DNA of 64,000 bases from Mycolicibacterium aromaticivorans JS19b1 = JCM 16368 (GTDB taxonomy: Bacteria > Actinomycetota > Actinomycetes > Mycobacteriales > Mycobacteriaceae). Location: NCBI RefSeq assembly GCF_000559085.1, contig NZ_JALN02000001.1:5430916-5494915 (forward strand), written 5' to 3'. Both the position numbers and the translations under genes were made by a program. Numbering within the stretch: position 1 is the stretch's first letter; the number at the start of each line of letters is the position of its first letter. Of the stretch, positions 8,024-17,461 are shown piece after piece. The notes under the pieces were generated by a model that was not told the DNA's origin, did no database searches, and worked only from the letters and a program-made list of their open reading frames with translations.

Positions 8024-8046
8024 GTGGCTTCTCCCCTCACCTGTGA

Positions 8047-9642
8047 TCATGTCGTCGGCAGCAGATCCTTCCACGACATATCCCCCTTCACGGTGGCCAG
8101 ATTGGTCTGCTGGCCGACGTGGCCGTCGGGCGTGGCGTAATGCCCGGTGGCGGGGTCGTAGGTGGCGATTGCCACGGACGGCCCGCCTGCCGAACCCGGC
8201 GTGAACGCGCTCGGCGCAACCGCAGGCCCGCCGCCCTGATCGGTCGGCGCGATATCCGGAACGCCCTTGGGCGCCAACGTGTCCGGGACAGGCGGTATCG
8301 GCGTACCGGCAGGTGCCGGGACCGGCCCCGGCGGCAGCGGAGTGCCCTGCAGCGGCCCATAGATGTTGTTCTGGAACGTCGTCCGGTCGTCGGGCGGAAT
8401 CCCCTGTGCGATCAGGTTGGGATCGATCGGGTTCGGACCGGTCGCATGCTGGCGCATCGCCAACGGCTCGAAAGGCTTGTCGCTGTCGCAGATCTCCACT
8501 GTTGGTGCCCGCTTACCAGGCTCGCCCTGGCAGGGATAGTTACGCGCACCGCGGACCGCGATCGGCGAGTCCTGCGGAAGCTTGCAGTAGAGACCGTCCG
8601 GAGTGTCGATGGTGGACGTGTCCTCCGGTGAACGCCACTGTGACGGAGGCAGGAAGCCCACCGTGCACGCGGGCGGATCGCTGATCGTCAGGGTGAAGTC
8701 ACCCAGCGTCATACCCGTTGGGTTGTTCAGCGGCGAGCCGACCGCCTGGATCGAACCGATGTACGGCGGCAGCAGCACCAGAAGTTGTTCGAGGCTCTTG
8801 TTGTAGGTCACGCCGACCTGCCCCAGCGTGGTCAGACTCGCCAGCAGAATCGGTAGCGTCGGCTTCACCTGGTTGAACAAGGCGGAGGCCTCGTCGGCCG
8901 CGCCAGGCCCGTTGGCCAGGATGCCGCGCCACTGCGGATCGTTGGTATTGAGCTGGCCGGTGATGCCGGCCAGGCTGTGCGCCCAGGTGCGGATGGCATC
9001 AGTGGAGGCAAGCTGACCGTCCAGCAGCGGGCGGCTGTCTTCCACCAGGGTGCGCGTCTGATCGGCGGTCGCGCTGAAATCGGCGGCCAGCTTGGACGCC
9101 GAGTCGTTCAGCGTGGTGAGGTCGTCGCCGGCGCCGTTGAGCCCCTGATACGCGTTGTCCAACAGATCGGCGATGCGGTTGGTCGGGATGCTCTTGAGCA
9201 GCTCGTTCGTCTGATCGAGAACCGGGCCGACCGCCTGCGGGACGGTCGCGTTCTTGGCGGGAATGACCGACCCGTCCTGGAGGTAGGGCCCGGAATCGGT
9301 GTGCGGCACCAGATCCACGTACTGCTCACCGACCGCCGACACGCTGAGCACGCGGGCCTGCAGATCGGCGGGCACCTTCGGATTGCTGGCCAGCGACAGG
9401 GTGGCCACCGCCCCGGAGCGGGTCGGCACCACCTCGGTGACCTTGCCCAGCTGTACGCCGCGGTAGGTCACGTTCGAGAACTGATACAGCCCACCGGTTC
9501 TCGGCAGCTCGAGCTTGACCGTGATCCGCCCGATGCCGAGCAAGGTGGGGGCCTGCATGTAGACCACGACCATCACGGCGATCCCGACCACCGACGCGAT
9601 CGTGAAGATGATCAGCTGATTGCGGACGAAACGCGTCAGCAT
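8047..9642 (-). CDS. mceF: Mce family protein, MceF position
   Basis: A 531-residue Mce/MlaD-superfamily protein and the sixth Mce subunit of the operon. An N-terminal membrane anchor (about residues 10-30) is followed by the MCE domain (LELPRTGGLYQFSNVTYRGV) and then a long helical region with Asn/Leu-rich repeats. The C-terminus from about 330 is rich in Pro and Gly. The start ATG shares one base with the mceE stop, so it is translationally coupled. In mycobacteria Mce subunits assemble a hexameric tube with YrbE permeases to import lipids across the cell envelope. Confidence 0.92.
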   Translation of the reverse strand: MLTRFVRNQLIIFTIASVVGIAVMVVVYMQAPTLLGIGRITVKLELPRTGGLYQFSNVTYRGVQLGKVTEVVPTRSGAVATLSLASNPKVPADLQARVLSVSAVGEQYVDLVPHTDSGPYLQDGSVIPAKNATVPQAVGPVLDQTNELLKSIPTNRIADLLDNAYQGLNGAGDDLTTLNDSASKLAADFSATADQTRTLVEDSRPLLDGQLASTDAIRTWAHSLAGITGQLNTNDPQWRGILANGPGAADEASALFNQVKPTLPILLASLTTLGQVGVTYNKSLEQLLVLLPPYIGSIQAVGSPLNNPTGMTLGDFTLTISDPPACTVGFLPPSQWRSPEDTSTIDTPDGLYCKLPQDSPIAVRGARNYPCQGEPGKRAPTVEICDSDKPFEPLAMRQHATGPNPIDPNLIAQGIPPDDRTTFQNNIYGPLQGTPLPPGPVPAPAGTPIPPVPDTLAPKGVPDIAPTDQGGGPAVAPSAFTPGSAGGPSVAIATYDPATGHYATPDGHVGQQTNLATVKGDMSWKDLLPTT

Positions 9643-10946
9643 CAGTTACCCCCGTCCTGTGGCGCTGCTTCCGGAGCCGGACCCGGCAGCGGGCCGGTCG
9701 CCGGACCCGGCAGCGGGCCGGTGCCCGTGCCGGGAGCGGGCTGCGTGGCACCAGTCAACGACGCCTGCCCCGGTACCGGCGCGGGACCAGGACCGAACTG
9801 CTGCGGAAGATCCGCCACCTGCGTCGGGGGCGGCGTCGGACTGAACGGAGCGTTCAGCGGATCGTATGTGTAGGTCGCGTACCACGGATCACCAGGAGCG
9901 GGAACGAGTTTGGCGTTCTCATCACCCCAGCGAGTACCCAGCATCAGGGTCTTCTTCAACCGCGGCACGGTGAAGTCGAAGATGATGAACTGGTTCAGGT
10001 AGTCGCCGCGGATCGCGCGGTCGATGACCTGCTGGGTGTAGGGGAACGTCGGCAGGTAGGCCAGCGCCGTGTCCAGCTTCGGTCCGACGTCGGCCAGTGA
10101 CTTCAGCGTGGGCTCCAGGTTCTGCAGGTTGCGCACGAGGTCGGCCTTCGTGTCGTTGACCAGACCGGTGGCCAGGTTCGAGAAATCGCGGAACTTCTCC
10201 AGCGCCGTCGTGATGCGGGGACGTTCCTTGATCAGCACGTCCAGGGCAGGTGGGATCCGGTTCAGCGCGTCGGTCAGGACCCCCTGCTGGGCGGCGAATG
10301 TACCGGCCAGGCGATTCAGTGAGTTCACCGCCTCGTTGATGCTGTCGCGCTGGGTGGCCAGCAGGCCGACGAAATCGTTGAGCCGCGTGAGCAAGTCGCG
10401 GATCTGGTCGGTCCTGCCGTTGAGTGCGGCACTGAACTCATGGATGATGTCGCCGATCTGACCGAGTCCACCGCCGTTGACGACCACCGACAGCGCCGAG
10501 AGGGTCTGCTCGGTCGACGGGTAGGTCGACGAACGGTTGAGGCCGAGCGTTGCACCGGGTTGGAGGACCCCGGTCGGTGCTTGTCCCAGCGGTGGGTTCA
10601 GCGCCAGGTGCATCGAGCCCAACAGGCTGGTCTGCCCCACCGAGGCCACCGCATTGGCCGGAATCACGACGCCGGGCTGGACCGATACCTCGACATCGGC
10701 ATGCCAGTCGGTGACCGTCATGTCACCGACACTGCCGACCACGACATCACCGACCATGACCGGCGAATTCGATTCCAGCTGGCCCACATTGGCGATTTCG
10801 ATGTGGTAGGTGTTCGAACCCTTGCCGTGTCCGACGGTTCCCGGCAACGGCAGTGAGTTCAGACCACCGAAACTACAGCCGGTCACCGTGACCGCGACGC
10901 ACGAGGCGGTCACCGCCAGGCGCTGCACCGAACCGCGACGAATCAT
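9642..10946 (-). CDS. mceE: Mce family lipoprotein, MceE/LprN position
   Basis: A 434-residue Mce protein with a lipoprotein signal: basic start, hydrophobic stretch and lipobox VTGC with Cys24 as lipidation site. The mature start (SFGGLNSLPLPGTVGHGKG) is typical of MceE lipoproteins and resembles LprN of the mce4 system as I remember it. The MCE domain contains VMVGDVVVGSV. A helical tail and a Pro/Gly-rich C-terminus with duplicated GPLPGPAT/GPLPGPAP follow. It overlaps mceD by four bases. It anchors the Mce complex at the outer face of the membrane. Confidence 0.92.
   Translation of the reverse strand: MIRRGSVQRLAVTASCVAVTVTGCSFGGLNSLPLPGTVGHGKGSNTYHIEIANVGQLESNSPVMVGDVVVGSVGDMTVTDWHADVEVSVQPGVVIPANAVASVGQTSLLGSMHLALNPPLGQAPTGVLQPGATLGLNRSSTYPSTEQTLSALSVVVNGGGLGQIGDIIHEFSAALNGRTDQIRDLLTRLNDFVGLLATQRDSINEAVNSLNRLAGTFAAQQGVLTDALNRIPPALDVLIKERPRITTALEKFRDFSNLATGLVNDTKADLVRNLQNLEPTLKSLADVGPKLDTALAYLPTFPYTQQVIDRAIRGDYLNQFIIFDFTVPRLKKTLMLGTRWGDENAKLVPAPGDPWYATYTYDPLNAPFSPTPPPTQVADLPQQFGPGPAPVPGQASLTGATQPAPGTGTGPLPGPATGPLPGPAPEAAPQDGGN
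9676..9722. repeat. Tandem 24-bp repeat inside mceE
   Basis: Two identical 23-base copies (9676-9698 and 9700-9722), period 24, encode the Gly-Pro-Leu-Pro-Gly-Pro segments near the MceE C-terminus. Such repeats can expand or contract without breaking the frame. Confidence 0.7.
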
Positions 10947-12418
10947 GATGGCGGGTTCCCTTCAGCGGCGGCCGGAGCCGGAGCAGGCGGCGCCGCTTCA
11001 GCGGGCAGCAGCATGCCCTGCAAGTCCGAGGGCGGCTGGGCCGCGGGGCCGACCGGCACACCGGGCGGGACCGGTGCGCCCGGGAACAGCGCGGGCGACG
11101 GGTCGGCGGGCAGACCGTTCGGGGCGTAGGCGCCCTGATGGGTATTCGGCGGTCCACCCCAGCCAGCGGGGCCGGGGACGTCCCCGTTGTAGCCGGTGTA
11201 CGCCGAGACCGCAGGCGGCACCTCGTATCCCGGCGGGGTCCCGCCCGTGCCACCCGGAGCCAGCGCGGGGTCGCTGTAGATCAGCTTGTCCGGGCTGGTG
11301 GACTTGCCGAGGTACGCGTTGAACGGGAACGGCAGGTAGTTGAAGTTGAGCAGCCGCAGCGCCGGGCCGAGGTACTGCGCGCACAGCTTGCCGGTCTCCG
11401 GTGCGGTGGCGTTCTGCACGGCCCCGATGGCCGAGCAGACGACCTGCAGCGGGTTGGAGAAGTTCGCCAGCGCGAATCCACCCATCGCGCTTTGGGAGTC
11501 GGGGTTGTAGATGTTGTACGCGTTGCCGATCGCGTTCGGCGCCACATGGAGCAGATTCTCGACGACGAGCTTGTTGTCGGCGAGGTTCTTGGTCACGTCG
11601 CCCAGCCGCTGAATCTGCTCGGCGGTCTGGTTGCGCGAACCCGCGATGAACCGTTTGACGTCGACCACCGCGCTGGACAGATTTGTCAGCGCCCCGTCGA
11701 GGTCAGACCGGCTGCCGTCGACCACGCTGGTCAGCGACGCCAACCGGTCCTGGAACTGGACGATCTGAGTGTTGCTGTCGCGCAAGGCCGTCACGAAGAT
11801 CTGCAGGTTCTTGATGGTGTCGACGATGTTGCCGCTGCCGTCGGCAAGCACCTTGCTGACCCCGGACAGCTGCTTGATGGTGTCCCGCAGCTTCTCCCCG
11901 TTACCGTCCAGGGCGTTGGCCGCGCTGTCGATGAAGCGCCCGATGGATGTCGGCTGCCCGTCGCTTTTCGGGCCGAGATCGGTGGCCAGACGCATCAACT
12001 GTGTCTTGATCTCATCCCACTCGACCGGAACCGCGGTGCGGTCCAACCCGATCACCGCTCCGTCGGCCATTTTCGGGCCTTTGTCGTCGTAGGGCGGGGT
12101 GAGCTGGATGTAGCGAGCACCGACCAGGTTCTGCGAGACGATCACCGCCTCGGCATTGGCCGGAATCGGCACGTTCCGGTCGACGGCCAACACGAATTTG
12201 GCTTTGGTCCCCTGGGCGTCGATGGAGTCGATCTTGCCGACCTTGACCCCTGCGACCCGCACTTCGTCACCGGGGTAGATCGCGGTGGCGCTGGTGAAGT
12301 ATGCCGTGATCGTGTTGGGCTTGAAGAACGCCTGGCGGACCAGCAGCGCGATCCCGCCGACGATCAACACGGCCAACACCGCGGAGACGACGACCGTCAG
12401 CCGCCTGCGAGACTTCAT
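10943..12418 (-). CDS. mceD: Mce family protein, MceD position
   Basis: A 491-residue Mce protein. The N-terminal membrane segment (VVVSAVLAVLIVGGIALLV) is followed by an MCE domain (YPGDEVRVAGVKVGKI), a helical needle-forming region, and a long Pro/Gly/Ala-rich tail from about residue 375 on. I chose ATG 12418 because it overlaps the mceC stop in an ATGA junction and has GGGG upstream; an in-frame ATG at 12430 has no ribosome site. The disordered Pro-rich tail is normal for MceD proteins and may reach into the cell wall. Confidence 0.9.
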   Translation of the reverse strand: MKSRRRLTVVVSAVLAVLIVGGIALLVRQAFFKPNTITAYFTSATAIYPGDEVRVAGVKVGKIDSIDAQGTKAKFVLAVDRNVPIPANAEAVIVSQNLVGARYIQLTPPYDDKGPKMADGAVIGLDRTAVPVEWDEIKTQLMRLATDLGPKSDGQPTSIGRFIDSAANALDGNGEKLRDTIKQLSGVSKVLADGSGNIVDTIKNLQIFVTALRDSNTQIVQFQDRLASLTSVVDGSRSDLDGALTNLSSAVVDVKRFIAGSRNQTAEQIQRLGDVTKNLADNKLVVENLLHVAPNAIGNAYNIYNPDSQSAMGGFALANFSNPLQVVCSAIGAVQNATAPETGKLCAQYLGPALRLLNFNYLPFPFNAYLGKSTSPDKLIYSDPALAPGGTGGTPPGYEVPPAVSAYTGYNGDVPGPAGWGGPPNTHQGAYAPNGLPADPSPALFPGAPVPPGVPVGPAAQPPSDLQGMLLPAEAAPPAPAPAAAEGNPPS

Positions 12419-13512
12419 GGCTGCCCCCATCGCTCATTAGGCTGCGGTATTCCGTTGTACGGGAACGGGATTTCCGCTCGCGGTCCGGCATTGTCGGCCG
12501 GCTGCCCCGCATCGGTTCCGCGCCGGAAGCCCAGCGCATAGTCAAAGAAGGGCTGCAGGGTCTGCGCCGGGCTCAAGTTGGCGACGAAGGCGTTGTAATA
12601 GAACCCTCCGTTGACCGCTTCGGCCTGCGTCAGCTGGAACTTGGCCAGGCCCTTCATGGCCGCGGTGATGTTGGCATTGTTCTTCTCCAGCATCGCGGTC
12701 ACCGAGTTGAGTTTCTCCAAAGCCGGTGCCAGATCCTTTTCGTTGTCGGCGACGAGCCCGCTGAGCTGCTTGGACAGCGCCGAGGTGGAGGCCAGCAGGT
12801 TCGCTATCGCGTAGCGGCGTTGCGACAGCACGCCGATCAGGTCGTTGGCGTTGAGCAGCAAGGTGTTCACCTGTGCACTGCGCTGCGACAGGATCCCGGT
12901 CACGTTGGCCGCACTCTTGAGCAGGTTGCCCAGTGATTCGTTGCGCTCGTTGATCATCCGCGACAGCTTGCTGATGCCGTCGAAGGTCGGGCCCAGCTGC
13001 GGGCTGATCCGATCGAGGGTATCGGACAAGGTGTCCAGCGACTGGTTGACCGCCGCGGTATCGGTGTCGGCGGTGTTGCCCGCGAAGTCCTCCAGCGACT
13101 GCGACAGCGAGTACGGCGATCCGGTGCGCGACACCGGAATGACGTCGCTCGCCGGCAGCGATCCCTTCCCGTTGGACTCCAACGTCAGAATCCGTTGTCC
13201 CAGAAGCGTTCCGGTACGGATATGGGCTTCTGTGTCGGCGCCGAGCCGAACCGAACCCTTGACCATGAACGTCACCAGTGCTTTGCCGTGCTGCAAAGAC
13301 ACATCCGAGACCGTGCCGACCTTGACGCCCGACACCTTGACGTCGTTACCGGCCTGCAGGCCGCCGGCTTCGGTGAACAGCGCCTGATGCCGGATCGACG
13401 TGGCAAGCGACACCAACCGCTCGGGCTGTAGCCCGATGGTGATGACGAGCACGATCAGCGCCAGGCCGATGAAGCCGGCTCTGATCAGCGAGGACCCACG
13501 ATATTTGAGCAT
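12415..13512 (-). CDS. mceC: Mce family protein, MceC position
   Basis: A 365-residue Mce protein. It begins MLKYRGSSLIRAGFIGLALI with an N-terminal membrane anchor and an MCE domain (LQAGNDVKVSGVKVGTVSDV). A long helical region with heptad-like Leu/Asn spacing and a short Pro-rich end follow. The ATG at 13512 shares one base with the mceB stop (TAATG). Upstream in-frame codons encode a sequence unlike Mce proteins and were not included. Confidence 0.92.
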   Translation of the reverse strand: MLKYRGSSLIRAGFIGLALIVLVITIGLQPERLVSLATSIRHQALFTEAGGLQAGNDVKVSGVKVGTVSDVSLQHGKALVTFMVKGSVRLGADTEAHIRTGTLLGQRILTLESNGKGSLPASDVIPVSRTGSPYSLSQSLEDFAGNTADTDTAAVNQSLDTLSDTLDRISPQLGPTFDGISKLSRMINERNESLGNLLKSAANVTGILSQRSAQVNTLLLNANDLIGVLSQRRYAIANLLASTSALSKQLSGLVADNEKDLAPALEKLNSVTAMLEKNNANITAAMKGLAKFQLTQAEAVNGGFYYNAFVANLSPAQTLQPFFDYALGFRRGTDAGQPADNAGPRAEIPFPYNGIPQPNERWGQP

Positions 13513-14537
13513 TAGGGCTCCGCGCACCTTCCAGTGTGTTGGATGATCCAGGGGAAGTAGGCGGTGCGGCCCTGCAGGTCGCTGACACGTAGCGACAAGC
13601 CGCACAGGTACTGGTTGATCCAGCTGCCGTACGACCCGAGCCGCACCACCTTGCGGTAATTCGCAGGCGCCTTCTGAATCGAGATGTCGAGCAGTTCCTT
13701 GTCCTGGTCCAGCAGCGGAGCCAGACGACCGAGCTGGTTGACGGTGCCGGCCAGCGGAGCGCGAGCCTGGTTCAGCAGATCGGTCAGCGACGCGGTGCCG
13801 TTGTCCAGCGCGGTGATCGACTCACCGATCGGGTCCTTGTCATTGGCAAGCTGGGTCACCAGGTTCTGCAGCTTGTCGACGGCCCCGGAGAACTTGTCAC
13901 CGTCCTTGCTGATCGTGGTGATCACCGTATTGAGGTTGTCGATCAGCTGCTGGACCGTCTGCCCGTTGTCGGCCAGTGAACTGGTGAACGACTGCGTCTT
14001 GGAGAACAGCGAGTCGAGGTTGCCTTCCTGGCCCTGCAGGATCTGGATCAGCGCGTTGGTCAGCGCATTGACATCGTTCGGATTGAGTCCCTGGACAACG
14101 GGTTTGAGTCCACCGAGGAGCAAGTCGAGATCCAGCGCAGGCTCGGTGCGGTCCAGCGGTATCCGGCTGCCCGGCGGCTGGATCTTCGCCGACCCCGGGC
14201 TGTCGACCAGCTCCAGGTAACGGTCACCGACCAGGTTGAGGTAGCGCACCGTCGCCTTCGTGGCGGAGGTCAACACGATCTTGCGGTCGGCGTCGAAGTC
14301 GACGACCACTTTGTTGTCGGGTTGCAGCGCAACATCGGTGACCGTGCCGACGCGAACACCGGCCACCCGCACCGAATCTCCGGACTTCAGGCTGGAGGCG
14401 TCGGCGAACAGCGCCGAATATGAGTTGTCCGAACCCGTCCGATACTGGCCGAAAATCGCGAACAGGGCGGCCGTCAGCAAGATCATCACGACGCCGAACA
14501 CGCCGACCTTGACGATGGTCTTCCACAGCGCGGTCAT
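13512..14537 (-). CDS. mceB: Mce family protein, MceB position
   Basis: A 341-residue Mce protein and the shortest of the set. The N-terminal anchor (GVFGVVMILLTAALFAIFG) is followed by an MCE domain with LKSGDSVRVAGVRVGTVTDV, a helical region, and a C-terminus with paired cysteines (INQYLCGLS and TGRCAEP) that may form a disulfide. It overlaps mceA by four bases and mceC by one. It is part of the lipid-import tube with the other Mce subunits. Confidence 0.92.
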   Translation of the reverse strand: MTALWKTIVKVGVFGVVMILLTAALFAIFGQYRTGSDNSYSALFADASSLKSGDSVRVAGVRVGTVTDVALQPDNKVVVDFDADRKIVLTSATKATVRYLNLVGDRYLELVDSPGSAKIQPPGSRIPLDRTEPALDLDLLLGGLKPVVQGLNPNDVNALTNALIQILQGQEGNLDSLFSKTQSFTSSLADNGQTVQQLIDNLNTVITTISKDGDKFSGAVDKLQNLVTQLANDKDPIGESITALDNGTASLTDLLNQARAPLAGTVNQLGRLAPLLDQDKELLDISIQKAPANYRKVVRLGSYGSWINQYLCGLSLRVSDLQGRTAYFPWIIQHTGRCAEP

Positions 14538-15721
14538 CCCGGTTGTCCGATCTGTGCGGAGTTACGCGGCGGTCCGTCCAGCGGGCCGAACAGGGCCTGC
14601 TTGAGACCATCGGAGTTGAGCAGGATGCCCTGGTTGCCGTACTGAGCCGGGTTCGCTCCGATGTCGGAGACCACGAACGGCGGGCTGGTCTCGAACGGCA
14701 CCTTCGGCAAGTCGGTACATTGCGGACCGCCGGTCGCGGCGACCTTGGGCAGGTTGGCCGGGTACCGGTAACGCTCACGGCCGAGGAAGAACGACTGCAG
14801 CAGAACGGCGCCAGGCAGGGGCAGACCCGGTCCGGTGGCCAGCGGGATCAAGCCGCCGATACCGCAATTCAATGCCGGGCTGTATTTGTTGAGCAGGTCG
14901 GTGGTGGGAACCAACAGGTGAACCACGTTGGTCAATGATTGCCGATTCTCGCCCAAGACCTCGGTACCGATGTCGGCAAGGCCGATGGCGCTGACGAGCA
15001 GAGCGTCCAGGTTCTGGTTCTGGTCGACGATGGTGTCGCTGATCTTCGCCGAATTCTTGACGGTGTCGAGCAGATCACCGGAGGCGTCACCATAGGCATC
15101 GAACACCTGTGGTGCGACAGCCAATTCATGGTTGAGCGTGTCAAGGCTGGGATTGATCTTGGCCAGGGCGGTGTCCAGGTCCACCAAGGTCTGGCCGAAC
15201 TTGTCACCGCGCCCGTCCAGCGACTTGGAGATCGCCCCGAGCGTCTGGTTGAGCTTGGTCGGCTCGATCTTGGACAGCACCGAAACCAGCTGCTGGAACA
15301 CGGTGTTGATCTCGACGGTGACGTGCTTGCCGTCGATCACCTGACCGGCCTGGATGGACTTCGCCGACGGATCGGTCGGCGGGTTCAGCTCGACGAACTT
15401 CGAGCCGAACACAGTCGAGGATGTGATGTCAGCGCTGACGTTGGCCGGGATGTCGTTGACTCGCGCGGGATTGATCGCGAGATGCAATGCGGCTTTGCCG
15501 TCGGGCAGGGAATCGATGGAGGCGACCTTGCCGACCTGCGCACCGTTGAGCTTGACTTTGGCGTCGGGGTACATCACAAGGCCGGCACGGTCCGAGATCA
15601 CGGTTACCGGAACGGTTTTGGTGAAGCTGTCCTGGAACAGTCCGACAGCCACCGCGATGATCGCGGCGATGACCACCACGGTCGCCAAACCGGCGATCGG
15701 GCGCGCGGCACCTGATTTCAT
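14534..15721 (-). CDS. mceA: Mce family protein, MceA position
   Basis: A 395-residue Mce protein, first of the six. The N-terminal membrane anchor (about residues 8-28) precedes an MCE domain (YPDAKVKLNGAQVGKVASI), a long helical part, and a C-terminal region with Cys-containing motifs (NCGIGGLIPL and GPQCTDLP). The ATG at 15721 follows yrbEB after 12 bp with a GGAGG-type site. The tight spacing of the whole set shows a single operon transcribed leftward from 17427. Confidence 0.92.
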   Translation of the reverse strand: MKSGAARPIAGLATVVVIAAIIAVAVGLFQDSFTKTVPVTVISDRAGLVMYPDAKVKLNGAQVGKVASIDSLPDGKAALHLAINPARVNDIPANVSADITSSTVFGSKFVELNPPTDPSAKSIQAGQVIDGKHVTVEINTVFQQLVSVLSKIEPTKLNQTLGAISKSLDGRGDKFGQTLVDLDTALAKINPSLDTLNHELAVAPQVFDAYGDASGDLLDTVKNSAKISDTIVDQNQNLDALLVSAIGLADIGTEVLGENRQSLTNVVHLLVPTTDLLNKYSPALNCGIGGLIPLATGPGLPLPGAVLLQSFFLGRERYRYPANLPKVAATGGPQCTDLPKVPFETSPPFVVSDIGANPAQYGNQGILLNSDGLKQALFGPLDGPPRNSAQIGQPG

Positions 15722-15733
15722 CTCCGCTCCTCC

Positions 15734-16582
15734 CTATCCGGACAGGTTGAAGTTGCCGTTGGAGCCGTAGACGGCCAGCGATATGAGCAGGGTGACCGAG
15801 ACGACCACGATCAGGGAGGTGCGTACCGCGTTGCCGACCGCGACGCCGACTCCAGACGGTCCGCCGGTGGCGAAGTAGCCGAAGTAGGTGTGGATCAACA
15901 GGATCGTGATCGCCATCAGGACCGCTTGCAGGAAACTCCACAACAAGTCGATGGGGTTGAGGAAGGTGTTGAAGTAGTGGTCATACAGGCCACCGGATTG
16001 GCCGAACAACACCACCGTGGTGAACTGGGACGCCACAAAGCTCAAGATGACCGCGATCGAGTACAGCGGGGTGATGGCCACCATCCCGGCCACGATCCGG
16101 GTACTCACGAGGTATTCGACTGGGGGGATGCCCATCGATTCCAGGGCGTCGATCTCCTCATTGATCCGCATCGCACCGAGTTGAGCCGTGACACCGGCGC
16201 CGAAGGTGGCGGCCAACCCGATCCCGGCCACCACCGGCGCCGAGATACGGACGTTGATGAACGCCGCCAGAAACCCGGTCAGTGCTTCGATCCCGATATT
16301 GCCCAGCGAGCTATAGCCCTGCACCGCCAACGTCCCACCAGCAGCCAAGGTGAGGAATCCGACGATCACCACGGTGCCGCCGATCATCGCCAACGTGCCC
16401 GCCCCCATGCTGATCTCCGCGATCAACCGGATGATCTCTTTCCGGAAATGCAACGCCGCATGCGGCGTGCCCGCGATCGCCCGACCGTAGAAGATCGTGT
16501 GATCCCCGATCCGGCCGATCGTGCCCAACGGCCGGCGCACCTGACGGGCGATCCGCGGATACAAAGCCTGTAACGACGCCAT
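15734..16582 (-). CDS. yrbEB: YrbE family permease, second copy
   Basis: A 282-residue MlaE/YrbE-type integral membrane protein with about five to six membrane segments. It contains the conserved loop GAMRINEEIDALESMGIPPV, which in the family contacts the ATPase (Mkl/MceG, not in this window). It forms the heterodimeric inner-membrane channel with YrbEA. Only two bases separate it from yrbEA. The last part (NFNLSG) is short, as usual. Confidence 0.92.
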   Translation of the reverse strand: MASLQALYPRIARQVRRPLGTIGRIGDHTIFYGRAIAGTPHAALHFRKEIIRLIAEISMGAGTLAMIGGTVVIVGFLTLAAGGTLAVQGYSSLGNIGIEALTGFLAAFINVRISAPVVAGIGLAATFGAGVTAQLGAMRINEEIDALESMGIPPVEYLVSTRIVAGMVAITPLYSIAVILSFVASQFTTVVLFGQSGGLYDHYFNTFLNPIDLLWSFLQAVLMAITILLIHTYFGYFATGGPSGVGVAVGNAVRTSLIVVVSVTLLISLAVYGSNGNFNLSG

Positions 16583-16584
16583 CT

Positions 16585-17427
16585 CTACCGGGCACTCATC
16601 CGGATACCGATCGCGGTCACCACCACGTTCACCACGAACAACGCCATAAACGCGTACACCACCGTCTCATTGACCGCATTACCCACCGCCTTGGCGCCAC
16701 CACCAGTGATCGTCAACCCCCGATAACAGGCCACCAACCCCGCGATCAACCCGAACAACGCGGCCTTGACACACGAGATGATCACCTCCGGCACCCCGGT
16801 CAACAACGTGATCCCCGCCGCGAACGCCCCCGGATTCACATCCTGGACGAACACCGAGAACACATAACCACCCAAAATCCCGATGATCACCACCAACGAA
16901 TTCAACAGAAGCGCAACCAAACCCGACGCCAACATCCGCGGAGTCACCAACCGCTGCACCGGATTGATCCCCAACACCTCCATCGCGTCGATCTCCTCAC
17001 GGATCGTGCGCGACCCCAAATCCGCACACATCGCCGTCGCCCCGGCACCCGCCACGATCAACACCGTCACCAACGGACCCACCTGAGTCACCGCACCAAA
17101 CGCCGCCCCAGCCCCCGACAAATCAGCAGCACCCAACTCCCGCAACAAAATATTCAGCGTGAACGACACCAACACCGTGAACGGAATCGCCACCAACAAC
17201 GTCGGCGCCAACGACACCCGCGCCACAAACCACGCCTGCTCCAAAAACTCCCGCCACTGAAACGGCTTCCGAAAAATGAACCGCACAGCATCCGCCGACA
17301 TCGCAAACAAGCCACCAATAGCCTGCATCGGACCCGACAGCCCGTTCAACGCAATACCCGGCGACCAACGATCTGATGTGGGATTAGCCATGGGTGTCTT
17401 CAGAACCTCCAACGTCATCGTGTTCAT
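16585..17427 (-). CDS. yrbEA: YrbE family permease, first copy
   Basis: A 280-residue YrbE/MlaE permease and first gene of the mce operon. It has the typical signature ADLGSRTIREEIDAMEVLGI and five to six membrane spans. Starts at ATG 17427, 17418 or 17391 are possible; a GGAGG lies 14 bases before the last. Base use is odd: the coding strand is G/T-rich. In plus-strand 17101-17160 I count 45 A or C of 60, against 22 of 60 in mceA at 15121-15180. This differs sharply from the rest of the operon and suggests a different history or selection on this gene. A KstR-type box lies 35 bp upstream. Confidence 0.92.
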   Translation of the reverse strand: MNTMTLEVLKTPMANPTSDRWSPGIALNGLSGPMQAIGGLFAMSADAVRFIFRKPFQWREFLEQAWFVARVSLAPTLLVAIPFTVLVSFTLNILLRELGAADLSGAGAAFGAVTQVGPLVTVLIVAGAGATAMCADLGSRTIREEIDAMEVLGINPVQRLVTPRMLASGLVALLLNSLVVIIGILGGYVFSVFVQDVNPGAFAAGITLLTGVPEVIISCVKAALFGLIAGLVACYRGLTITGGGAKAVGNAVNETVVYAFMALFVVNVVVTAIGIRMSAR

Positions 17428-17461
17428 CGCCCCAGCGTCATGGCACTAACCGGTCCAAAAC

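Noticed and set aside
13513..13605. Longer N-terminus for mceC
   Set aside because: These codons overlap the end of mceB and do not resemble Mce proteins.
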